A DNA stretch of 64,000 bases from Maricaulis sp. GTDB lineage: Bacteria; Pseudomonadota; Alphaproteobacteria; Caulobacterales; Maricaulaceae. The stretch is from positions 25,595 through 89,594 of the forward strand of contig NZ_JADFAJ010000027.1 of the NCBI RefSeq assembly GCF_015665295.1, read 5' to 3'. Of the stretch, positions 45,652 through 55,146 are shown piece after piece. Below the pieces are notes generated by a model. That model had not been told where the DNA came from and ran no database searches. It saw only the letters and a program-made list of their open reading frames with translations. Within the stretch, counting starts at the first letter, position 1. Each line of letters starts with the position of its first letter. Position numbers and translations under genes: made by a program.

Positions 45652-46637
45652 CCCACTCCCGGAATGGCGACATAAGCACCAAATGCGTGCTCAACAATCA
45701 ATGCGGCAAAAAGGACCGTCAGATAGCCGATCGAATAGGCAAACAGGTCGCGCGCCGCCTTGTCGCCGGAGCGGACGGCGTAGAGCGCGCCCTCTTCCGC
45801 CGAACCCGCCTCACCGGCGCGTGAGCGGTAGACCCGCCAGGCCAGCAGCAGGAAGAGCGCCCCGCCGCCCAGCGAGGTCGCGGCATAGACCGCGCCGCCC
45901 AGCTCGGTGAGGACCGGAGCACCGGCAAAGATCACCAGCACGATGGAATAGAGCAGGATCTGCAAACGGGTTGACCCGGCACCCTTTGCCACCGGCATCA
46001 TCGGCACATTGGCCGCTGCATAGTCACCAGACTTGTAGAGCGCCAGAGCCCAGGAATGGGGCGGCGTCCACAGGAAGATGATCATGAAGAGGATAAACGC
46101 ATCGAGCGAGATCTCGCCGGTCACCGCGACCCAGCCGATCATGGGCGGGAAGGCACCGGCGGCACCGCCAATGACGATATTCTGCGGCGTCGAGCGCTTG
46201 AGGATCATCGTGTAGATGACGGCATAGAAGAAGATGGAGAAGGCCAGCAGGCCGGCCGCCAGATAATTGCTCGCCAGCGCCATCAGGAGGACCGACAGGA
46301 TGGCGGCCACCACGCCAAAGCCATAAGCATTGGCCACCGAAACCACGCCGCGCGGGATGGGACGCTTGCGCGTGCGCTGCATGGTGGCGTCGATATCGGC
46401 GTCATAGGCCATGTTGAGCGCACCCGCCGCACCGGCGCCGACGGCCAGGCAGAGGATCGACATGAAGGCCAGGAAAGGATCGGCATCGACCGGCGCCGCG
46501 ATGAGACCGGCAAAGGCCGTGAAGACGACCAGCGTCATCACCCGCGGTTTCATCAGGTCAAAATAGTCGCGGGGCGAGGCTGTCGAAACAGCCTCGCCCT
46601 CTGCGCGATGGTTGCTTGGGGTCACAAGAGTGTCCAA
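45648..46637 (-). CDS. ctaB: Protoheme IX farnesyltransferase (heme O synthase)
   Basis: 329 residues from TTG 46637, which follows TAAGGG (overlapping the ctaD stop) with a six-base spacing; GTG 46625 is an alternative. The UbiA-type prenyltransferase motif NMAYDADIDATMQRTRKRP (about residues 98-116) and a second Asp-rich stretch are present, with about nine transmembrane helices. It makes heme O, precursor of the heme A used by the aa3 oxidase encoded around it. Confidence 0.95.
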   Translation of the reverse strand: MDTLVTPSNHRAEGEAVSTASPRDYFDLMKPRVMTLVVFTAFAGLIAAPVDADPFLAFMSILCLAVGAGAAGALNMAYDADIDATMQRTRKRPIPRGVVSVANAYGFGVVAAILSVLLMALASNYLAAGLLAFSIFFYAVIYTMILKRSTPQNIVIGGAAGAFPPMIGWVAVTGEISLDAFILFMIIFLWTPPHSWALALYKSGDYAAANVPMMPVAKGAGSTRLQILLYSIVLVIFAGAPVLTELGGAVYAATSLGGGALFLLLAWRVYRSRAGEAGSAEEGALYAVRSGDKAARDLFAYSIGYLTVLFAALIVEHAFGAYVAIPGVG

Positions 46638-46646
46638 GATGAACCC

Positions 46647-48284
<1,638 letters not shown>

Positions 48285-48295
48285 TCAGCCCATCC

Positions 48296-49147
48296 CTAGT
48301 CGAGTTGCGCCAGGCGCGTTTCCCGCGCGGCGGTGTATTCAGCAATGATGGTATCGGCAGCCTCGGAGTACTCGTCCTCGGCCTTGGCCGCGATCCAGGC
48401 GTCGAAGACATCCTGGGGGACAACGTGCACTTCGATCGGCATGAAAGCGTGGCGGAGACCGCACAGCTCGGAGCATTGACCGTAGTAGACACCTTCCTGA
48501 GTCGCCTGGAACCAGGCTTCGTTGATGCGGCCCGGAATGGCATCCATCTTGGTCCCGAAAGACGGCATCGCCCAGTTGTGGATCACGTCGGACGCGGTGA
48601 CCTGCAGGCGGACGGTCGCATTGACCGGCACCACCAGCGGATAATCAACCGACAGGTTGCGCAGCTGGCCCGGCTGGAGATCCTCTTCCTCGATCATGTT
48701 CGAGAAATATTCCGCGACCTCATGATCGGGATACTCGTAGGACCAGTTCCACTGATTGCCGGTCGCTTTCAGCGTGAAATCGATTTCCGGCGGGATCTCG
48801 TCCTGCAGGTAGAGCAGCGGGAAGGACGGAATGGCGATCCCGATCAGGATCAGGACCGGCACCGCTGTCCAGACAACCTCGAGCAGCGTGTTGTGGCTGT
48901 TCTTGGAAGGCGTCGGATTGGCCTTCCGGTTGTAGCGGATCATGACGTAGATCAGCAGCCCCATCACAAAGAGCGTGATGATGGTGATCAGAACCAGCAG
49001 GATATTATGGAAAGAGGTGACCTCCTCCATAATCGGCGTCACGGCAGGCTGAAAGCCCAGCGCTCCGTCAGTCGGCTGGCCGGGCGTCGCGAAGGCGCCG
49101 GCGGCGAAGGTCGTCCAAGTGAGCGCAAGTGCGGTCAGGAATCGCAT
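48296..49147 (-). CDS. ctaC: Cytochrome c oxidase subunit II
   Basis: 283 residues from ATG 49147 (GGGGA five bases upstream; signal peptide ending in AAGAFA). ATGs further upstream lack a ribosome-binding site. Two transmembrane helices (about 46-66 and 86-106) precede the periplasmic cupredoxin domain, whose CuA site is seen in YGQCSELCGLRHAFMPIE together with the earlier His in SDVIHNWAMP. It receives electrons from cytochrome c. It is the first gene of the cox operon, under the promoter at 49203-49231. Confidence 0.97.
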   Translation of the reverse strand: MRFLTALALTWTTFAAGAFATPGQPTDGALGFQPAVTPIMEEVTSFHNILLVLITIITLFVMGLLIYVMIRYNRKANPTPSKNSHNTLLEVVWTAVPVLILIGIAIPSFPLLYLQDEIPPEIDFTLKATGNQWNWSYEYPDHEVAEYFSNMIEEEDLQPGQLRNLSVDYPLVVPVNATVRLQVTASDVIHNWAMPSFGTKMDAIPGRINEAWFQATQEGVYYGQCSELCGLRHAFMPIEVHVVPQDVFDAWIAAKAEDEYSEAADTIIAEYTAARETRLAQLD

Positions 49148-49202
49148 GGCTTCCCCATACAAGTCAGTCATTAAGGCGGGAATCCCCCACCGATGGCGGC
49201 GG

Positions 49203-49231
49203 AATATAGAGCCCGTCTCCGGCCCTGTCAG
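49203..49231 (-). promoter_or_regulatory. Predicted sigma-70 promoter of the cox operon
   Basis: On the minus strand CTGACA (49226-49231), a 17-base spacer and TATATT (49203-49208) lie 56 bp upstream of ctaC. Five of six bases match in each hexamer. A GANTC site (49180-49184) falls in the leader. Confidence 0.65.
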
Positions 49232-49277
49232 GCCATCAACGGTATTTTTTCTCGTGTCATTCACACTGGGCGCCGCA

Positions 49278-49301
49278 TTACAGGAGAAAGTCCGCCTGTA
49301 A
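49278..49301. promoter_or_regulatory. Inverted repeat TTACAGG-N10-CCTGTAA
   Basis: TTACAGG (49278-49284) and CCTGTAA (49295-49301) are perfect inverted arms with a 10-base spacer, centred one helical turn apart, in the divergent cox/TPR promoter region. The position and geometry suit a dimeric regulator. No matching known site comes to mind. Confidence 0.35.
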
Positions 49302-49395
49302 AAGGCCGCATGCCCAGCTCTCGAACTTATGATCAGTCGTTATTTCCATACTGCCTTATCATGGAGCTGTTCATAGCAACGGAAAGGAGCGAACG

Positions 49396-49950
49396 ATGCG
49401 TCCATTCGTCTCACTCGCTGCCCTGGCAGTTTGTATGAGTACCGGCGCCGCCCATGGCCAGCTGCTTGTCCTGGGACGATCGCCGGCAGCCACCTGTTAC
49501 GATCACGCCCTGCATGAGCGCCATGACATGGCGTCGATTCGTGACTGTGACATCGCCCTGCAGGACATCCGCGTGACCCGGCGGGACCGGGCCGCAACGC
49601 TGGTCAATCGCGGCATCCTCAATATTCACCGCGGCCGTGGCAGCGATGCCATCGCCGACTTCGACTCGGCCCAACGCATGGATGTCATCCCCAATGCGGT
49701 GCTCGCCGTGAACCGGTCCAGCGCCCTGATTCGCCTCGGGCGCTACCAGGAAGCGGTCGCAGAAGCCGACATTGCCATTCGCGGTCGCGGTGAAAGTGAG
49801 GCCGATGCCTGGTTCAATCGGGCCGTCGCGCTCGAGGCACTCGGTGAGCTGGCGGCCGCCTATGATTCCTACCGCCAGGCGCGTCACCTGCGTCCCGGCT
49901 GGGATCAGCCCGAAGCGGAACTGGCACGGTTCAGCATCAACTCGCGATGA
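49396..49950 (+). CDS. Small secreted TPR protein
   Basis: 184 residues with a Sec signal peptide (ending GAAHG) and GGAAAGGAG before the ATG. Three TPR-like repeats follow: LVNRGILNIHRGRGSDAI, VNRSSALIRLGRYQEAV and WFNRAVALEALGELAAAY. It is probably a periplasmic protein-interaction module. A Cys at about residue 34 and another near 51 could form a disulfide. It precedes tldD by 112 bp, in which a long hairpin lies. Confidence 0.82.
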   Translation: MRPFVSLAALAVCMSTGAAHGQLLVLGRSPAATCYDHALHERHDMASIRDCDIALQDIRVTRRDRAATLVNRGILNIHRGRGSDAIADFDSAQRMDVIPNAVLAVNRSSALIRLGRYQEAVAEADIAIRGRGESEADAWFNRAVALEALGELAAAYDSYRQARHLRPGWDQPEAELARFSINSR

Positions 49951-50007
49951 CGCGCAGGCCGACGCGGATGGTCCCCACTGTCGACACTGCGCGTCGGCGT
50001 GTTCACC

Positions 50008-50050
50008 CCCGGGGTCAGCTCGACTATGTATGGAGTCGAGAAACCCCGGG
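50008..50050 (+). promoter_or_regulatory. Two-step hairpin in front of tldD
   Basis: Outer arms CCCGGGGT (50008-50015) and ACCCCGGG (50043-50050), and inner arms CTCGACT (50019-50025) and AGTCGAG (50034-50040), form a stacked stem with a small asymmetric internal loop and an eight-base loop. It ends 12 bp before the tldD ATG and covers part of its likely ribosome-binding site GGGAG. It could be a terminator for the TPR gene or a control element for tldD. Confidence 0.5.
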
Positions 50051-50062
50051 AGTGCGCGCGTC

Positions 50063-51478
50063 ATGTCCGATGATCCGATCAGCCAGTTCGATTTCGATGC
50101 CGACAGCGTGCAGCCCATTTTGCACGATGCCCTGCACGGCGCCGATGATGGCGAACTCTTCCTCGAGACCGAGGTCGCCGAGTCCCTGGTCTTCGATGAT
50201 GGCCGGCTGAAAGCTGCCAATCTCGACTCCTCGCGCGGCTTCGGCCTGCGCTGCGTGGCTGGCGACGCGTACGGCTATGCCCACTCGTCCGATCCCAGCC
50301 TGGAAGCGGTGAAGCGCGCGGCTGAAGCGGCATCGGCGGTCAAGCGCGGCCATGCCGGCGTGCTGGCGCCGCCACCGGCCGGCACCAATCGCCGACTCTA
50401 TGACGCGATCGACCCGGTCGCCCGGCCGGGTTTCGAGACCAAGGCCGCCCTGCTTCAGGAGATTGATGCCTACTGCAGGACCCGGGACGCCAGCGTGGTC
50501 CAGGTCTCGGCCTCGATCGCCGGCGCCAAGCGCTCGGTGTCGATCCTGCGGGCCGGCGGCGACCTGAAAACCGATATCCGCCCGCTTGTCCGCCTCAATG
50601 TTTCCGTGACCGTCGAACGCAATGGACGCCGCGAGACAGGATCGGCCGGCGCCGGCGGCCGGGCCGAGTTTGATCGCTGGATCACCCCGGACGCCTGGAA
50701 GCCGCTGGCCGACGAGGCCCTGCGCATCGCCCGGGTCAATTTGGACGCGGTCGACGCGCCAGCCGGCGTGTTCGACGTCGTGCTCGGGCCGGGCTGGCCG
50801 GCTGTTCTGCTACACGAGGCGGTCGGTCACGGGCTGGAGGGCGATTTCAACCGCAAGGGCTCGTCCGCCTTCGCCGGCCGCATGGGCCAGCAGGTGGCTG
50901 CCAGGGGGGTTACCGTGATCGATGACGGGACCATGCCGGAACGGCGCGGCTCGCTGACCATTGATGATGAGGGCACGCCGACCGAACGCTCGATCCTGAT
51001 CGAGGACGGCATCCTGACCGGCTATATGCAGGACCGCATGAATGCGCGCCTGATGGGCCAGAAGCCGACCGGCAATGGTCGCCGCCAGTCCTATGCCCAC
51101 CCGCCACTGCCGCGCATGACGAATACCTACATGCTGGCTGGCGAGCACAAGCGCGAGGAAATGGTCGAAAGCCTGAAGGACGGCATCTATGCCGTGAATT
51201 TCGGTGGCGGCCAGGTCGACATCACCTCGGGCAAATTCGTGTTCCAGTGCACCGAGGCCTATCGGGTCAAGGACGGCAAGGTTGTCGCTCCGGTCAAGGG
51301 CGCCACCCTGATCGGCGATGGTCCCACCGCCCTCACCCAGATCACCATGATCGGCGATGATTTCGAGATGGATCCGGGCGTCGGCATGTGCGGCAAGGCG
51401 GGCCAGGGCGTTCCGGTCGGAGTCGGCCAGCCGAGCCTGAAAATCTCCGGCCTGACCGTGGGCGGATCCGGCGGCTGA
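50063..51478 (+). CDS. tldD: Metalloprotease TldD
   Basis: 471 residues from ATG 50063. An earlier start at 49772 would overlap the TPR gene and is rejected. TldD with TldE is a zinc-dependent protease that degrades unfolded or modified peptides. The metal site is the HExxxH in LLHEAVGHGLEGDF (about residues 251-264). GRRQSYAHPPLPRMTNTYM and GFGLRCVAGDAYGYAHS are typical. The partner tldE/pmbA is not in the window. Confidence 0.96.
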   Translation: MSDDPISQFDFDADSVQPILHDALHGADDGELFLETEVAESLVFDDGRLKAANLDSSRGFGLRCVAGDAYGYAHSSDPSLEAVKRAAEAASAVKRGHAGVLAPPPAGTNRRLYDAIDPVARPGFETKAALLQEIDAYCRTRDASVVQVSASIAGAKRSVSILRAGGDLKTDIRPLVRLNVSVTVERNGRRETGSAGAGGRAEFDRWITPDAWKPLADEALRIARVNLDAVDAPAGVFDVVLGPGWPAVLLHEAVGHGLEGDFNRKGSSAFAGRMGQQVAARGVTVIDDGTMPERRGSLTIDDEGTPTERSILIEDGILTGYMQDRMNARLMGQKPTGNGRRQSYAHPPLPRMTNTYMLAGEHKREEMVESLKDGIYAVNFGGGQVDITSGKFVFQCTEAYRVKDGKVVAPVKGATLIGDGPTALTQITMIGDDFEMDPGVGMCGKAGQGVPVGVGQPSLKISGLTVGGSGG

Positions 51479-51727
51479 TCGCATGATCAAGGGCCGAGTA
51501 CCGACCGTGACCAAAATTTCATGTCCGGACCATTACCGGAGCGTGATCGGTCGGGGCGAAACTAAATGCATAAAATTCAATAACTTGCTAGCATACCTAC
51601 ATCGCTTAGCAGCTGCACCATAACATGTCCGTGACCAACCTTACGGAAGCTTACGTAGCGTCCTGCAGCGGCCACGCCTAGAGCCTCAGCCAAGGGGAGT
51701 TGGGCAGGTACAAAGCGTAGGGACATT

Positions 51728-53842
51728 ATGCGAGGGATTTTGAAAAGGAGCGCCGCTGGCATCGCCATGTGCGCACTCACGGGTGCATCTGCATTCGCAC
51801 TGCAGGACGGCCCGGCCGCCAGCAATTCGCCGCTCATCCGGACCCAGTCCGGCGTGGCCACCTATGAACCCGGTTTCTTCACCGACTACGCGCCCGTTAC
51901 GGCGCTGGACATGGTCTCCCGCGTTCCGGGCTTCGGCCTGTCCAACGGCGATACCAGCCGCCGCGGGCTAGGCGACAGTTTCGGCAATCTGCTGATCGAC
52001 GGACGCCGCCCGTCCAACAAGTCGCTGTCGCTGGAGACGGTGCTGCAGCGCATACCGGTCGCCGATGTCGAGCGTCTCGAACTGATCCAGGAAGCGCTGC
52101 CGCAGTACGACATGCGCGGCCATTCGCGCCTCGTGAATGTGATCCTGCGCGAAGGTGCCGGACAGTCAGGCTCCTGGGATGCCCGGATCCAGCTGTCCGA
52201 CAGCGGGCGGCTCGGCCCGCGCATCATCGCCTCCTACTCCACGCCCGTCGGCCCGACCGAAATGACCTTCGGCATCGACACCGGCATGAGCGGCAACCGC
52301 ATCCGCCTGCGCGACAGCCTGTATGACGAGACCGGTACGGAGGTCTTCCGCGGTCGCGACAATGACCAGCGCCATTATCAGGAGATCGCGCCGAGCTGGT
52401 CGATGAACTGGGATATCGATGATGAGTCCCGCCTGCGCCTTGATGCCCGAGCCAATGTCTGGACCTGGCACCGGGTGCGTTACAGCGATGTCGATTCGGT
52501 TTCCGGCACGTCACTCACGCCCCACCGGATCGAGCACAATGAGACGGAAAACCATGGCAGCTTCTATTCCGGCACGCTGTCATACCAGCGCGACCTGACC
52601 GATCAGGTCTCAACCGAGACCATGTTCCTGGTGACGCGTGAGCGTTATGAGGATGGTCCGGAGGCCTATGAGGAATACGATCCGGCGACCGGCTTCATCG
52701 AGGCGGTGATCGTCGATGCCGAGGGGCAGATCGAGGAAACGGCTTTCCGGCAGACCCTGTCCTGGGACCCGAATGAGCGCCATTCGCTGGAGTTCGGCGG
52801 CGAGTATGCCCTCAATGCCCGCGAGACCGACCTGGCACTGAACTATAATGACGGCACAACGATCACGCCGATCGACCTGCCTGTCGCCTCGACCCGGGTC
52901 GAGGAAGCGCGCAGCGAGATTTTCGCCAACCATGTCTGGCAGATCAATGACCGGGTCAGTCTGGAAAGCGGTCTGCGGTATGAGTTTTCCGAGATCACCC
53001 AGACCGGCGATGCCCAGCAGACACGCTCCTTCACCTATCCCAAACCGAGCGTGACGCTGAATTACCGCTCCGATGACCGCAATCGCTTCCGCCTCAGCGG
53101 GCTGCGTGATGTCGCGCAGCTGGAATTCGGCAAGTTCGCCTCCTCGGTCGATCCGGCCGACAATAACTCCACGCTGGGCAATCCCGACTATGTGCCGCAA
53201 CGCACATGGACGATCGAAGGTGAGTGGGAGCGTCGCTTCGGCGATGAAGGCTCCTTCTCGCTGCAGATCGGCTATGACTGGGTCGAGGATCTCGACGGCT
53301 GGGTGCCGATAACCACACCGAACGGCGTGTTCGACGCGCCCGGCAATATCGGTGACGGCACCAATCTTCGCGTCACCGGCAACATGACCACGCCGCTCGA
53401 CTCGCTCGGCCTCGACAATGCCGTTCTCGACGTCTTTCTCGAGTGGTACGACACCAATGTCGAGGATCCGCTGACCGGCGAGGATCGTCACTGGTCAGGC
53501 TATCGCGAATGGGAGTTGCGGCTCGATTTCCGCCAGACCTTCCCGCAAAGCCAGATGGCCTGGGGCTGGGATTATTTCTGGCTCTCGGACGGCGAGACCT
53601 TCCGGGCCCAGGAATACCAGCAGCATGACAATACCGATGGCGATCTGGACATCTATGTCGAGACCACGCGCTTCTTCGGCGTCACGCTGCGGGCCCAGGT
53701 CGATGGCGTCTTCAACAATGGCGATGACCGCCAGCGCGTCTTCTATGACGGCTCGAGGGCCGACGGCATCATCGATGCGGTCGAGTATCGCAATATCTCG
53801 ATGGGCCGGACATTCCAGATCAGTGCACGCAGCACTTTCTAG
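51728..53842 (+). CDS. TonB-dependent outer membrane receptor
   Basis: 704 residues. A signal peptide (ending SAFA) is followed by a plug domain (about 40-145) with VTALDMVSRVPGFGLS and GNLLIDGRRPSNKSLSLET. The beta-barrel follows, rich in aromatic strands, and ends in Phe (FQISARSTF), the outer-membrane assembly signal. A clear TonB box is not visible. Ligand unknown; no catabolic or transporter genes are next to it. The 249-bp upstream gap is relatively AT-rich and contains TCCGG/CCGGA repeats (51524-51540) but no promoter I can assign. Confidence 0.9.
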   Translation: MRGILKRSAAGIAMCALTGASAFALQDGPAASNSPLIRTQSGVATYEPGFFTDYAPVTALDMVSRVPGFGLSNGDTSRRGLGDSFGNLLIDGRRPSNKSLSLETVLQRIPVADVERLELIQEALPQYDMRGHSRLVNVILREGAGQSGSWDARIQLSDSGRLGPRIIASYSTPVGPTEMTFGIDTGMSGNRIRLRDSLYDETGTEVFRGRDNDQRHYQEIAPSWSMNWDIDDESRLRLDARANVWTWHRVRYSDVDSVSGTSLTPHRIEHNETENHGSFYSGTLSYQRDLTDQVSTETMFLVTRERYEDGPEAYEEYDPATGFIEAVIVDAEGQIEETAFRQTLSWDPNERHSLEFGGEYALNARETDLALNYNDGTTITPIDLPVASTRVEEARSEIFANHVWQINDRVSLESGLRYEFSEITQTGDAQQTRSFTYPKPSVTLNYRSDDRNRFRLSGLRDVAQLEFGKFASSVDPADNNSTLGNPDYVPQRTWTIEGEWERRFGDEGSFSLQIGYDWVEDLDGWVPITTPNGVFDAPGNIGDGTNLRVTGNMTTPLDSLGLDNAVLDVFLEWYDTNVEDPLTGEDRHWSGYREWELRLDFRQTFPQSQMAWGWDYFWLSDGETFRAQEYQQHDNTDGDLDIYVETTRFFGVTLRAQVDGVFNNGDDRQRVFYDGSRADGIIDAVEYRNISMGRTFQISARSTF

Positions 53843-53849
53843 ACAGGTT

Positions 53850-53867
53850 CAGCCCGGATCCGGGCTG
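53850..53867 (+). other. 18-bp perfect palindrome after the receptor gene
   Basis: CAGCCCGGATCCGGGCTG is a perfect palindrome 7 bp after the receptor stop codon. It could fold into a stem or act with the next hairpin as a transcript end. Confidence 0.4.
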
Positions 53868-53881
53868 CGGCGTCGCGAATC

Positions 53882-53908
53882 GGCACCCATGGCACGGCCA
53901 TGGGTGCC
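53882..53908 (+). terminator. 12-bp hairpin after the receptor gene
   Basis: GGCACCCATGGC (53882-53893) pairs perfectly with GCCATGGGTGCC (53897-53908) over a three-base loop, 39 bp after the receptor stop. Only a short pyrimidine run (CTTC) follows, so it is a probable but imperfect terminator. Confidence 0.55.
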
Positions 53909-54060
53909 CTTCACAATCAAGCGAGCCGGCTCGCTATTCACTGGGCAGCGGGCCCGGTACGCGTCAAGATCGGATCGATGTCCTGTGTCGGCCCCGGGGG
54001 CAGCCGGCACGCATGCCGCAGCGTCCTCTGCTGCCGGCAATCACAGGAGCCTGCTGGCCA

Positions 54061-55047
54061 ATGCCCCAAATACCGTCCCCCGCGGCGATCCTGTCCTGCC
54101 TCGCCATGGCGCTCGCGCTGGCAGTCGGATTGAGCAGACCGGCTTCCGCCATAACCCTGCAGCTCGCCGAGGCTGCCCGCGTCAACACTGAAGCTGGCCG
54201 GACCATCGAGCTGACACGCGCTGAAAGCGGACATCTGCTACTGCCTGTCACGATCAACGGAACCGGTCCCTTCACCTTCATCCTGGATACCGGGGCCAGC
54301 CACACCGCCATTGCCCAACCCGTCGTCGAGGCGCTTGGATTTGAATCGCAATGGGTGGATTTCGATCCGGTCCAATCGATCAATACGCGCTTCGATGCAG
54401 AACGTTTCGTGGTCGATGCGCTGGCACTGGCGAGTTTCCAGCCGGTACGTCTGAACAGCGTTGTCATTCCCGTCGCCGAAAACCATCCGCTCGCAGTGGT
54501 CGGCCTGATCGGCGCGGATGCGATGATCGCCGATCGTTACGAGATCAATGTTGAGGCGGCGCGGCTGAGCCTGGGTTCTCCTGCCCTTGAATACCGCGAT
54601 GGCACCGTCGACCACCGCGGACTGATGCTCGGCATGGCGCGCCTGCGTCAGCTCGAACGGCCGATCCACGTCCTCATCGACACCGGAAGCGCCCAGACCC
54701 TGGTCAATCCGGCCATGGGCGACATGCTCCAGCGCCCCGGGTTTTCCGTCCTGGTACGCGGTGAGGTCCACGGCGTCGCGGCCATTGAGGGCGAGGAAGC
54801 GGAACCGATCCGGATTCGCTCGCTCCAGGTCGGTGGCCTGTGCATCGACGTACTCGACGCCCTGGAAGCCGATCTCGGCGTGTTCGAGGCCATGAACTGG
54901 GACCGGACCCCCGCCATCGTCATCGGCATGGACATGTTGCGCCACGCCCGCCTTCGCGTCGACCGGCGGGCCGGCGCCTTCGAACTTACCGGAACAACAA
55001 ACGGTACGGATTGCTCCGGCGACCGGGTCCAGATGCCCGGCCTCTAG
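54061..55047 (+). CDS. Exported bilobal retropepsin-like aspartic protease
   Basis: 328 residues from ATG 54061; an ATG at 54013 would put 16 residues before the signal peptide. The signal ends in RPASA. Two aspartic protease lobes are visible. Lobe 1 has FILDTGAS with Asp76, then GLIGADAM. Lobe 2 has VLIDTGSA with Asp207, then IVIGMDML. Retropepsins normally contribute one Asp per subunit, so this chain may act as a monomer. Substrate unknown; location probably periplasm. Its terminator is shared with the convergent peptide transporter gene. Confidence 0.85.
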   Translation: MPQIPSPAAILSCLAMALALAVGLSRPASAITLQLAEAARVNTEAGRTIELTRAESGHLLLPVTINGTGPFTFILDTGASHTAIAQPVVEALGFESQWVDFDPVQSINTRFDAERFVVDALALASFQPVRLNSVVIPVAENHPLAVVGLIGADAMIADRYEINVEAARLSLGSPALEYRDGTVDHRGLMLGMARLRQLERPIHVLIDTGSAQTLVNPAMGDMLQRPGFSVLVRGEVHGVAAIEGEEAEPIRIRSLQVGGLCIDVLDALEADLGVFEAMNWDRTPAIVIGMDMLRHARLRVDRRAGAFELTGTTNGTDCSGDRVQMPGL

Positions 55048-55072
55048 ATCGTCGCCGAACCGGCGCAAAGAA

Positions 55073-55104
55073 AAAGGCCGCGGAACCGAAGTTCCGCGGC
55101 CTTT
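55073..55104. terminator. Bidirectional terminator
   Basis: AAAGGCCGCGGAAC (55073-55086) and GTTCCGCGGCCTTT (55091-55104) form a perfect 14-bp stem with a CGAA loop. T-rich runs lie on both outer sides. It separates the convergent protease and POT transporter genes. Confidence 0.9.
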
Positions 55105-55146
55105 CTCATATCGGCATCGGTCGAGGCTTTGAGCCGTGTGGACCGG

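Noticed and set aside
51577..51861. 94-codon minus-strand frame over the receptor gene start
   Set aside because: It overlaps the signal peptide of the TonB-dependent receptor on the other strand and has no features of its own.
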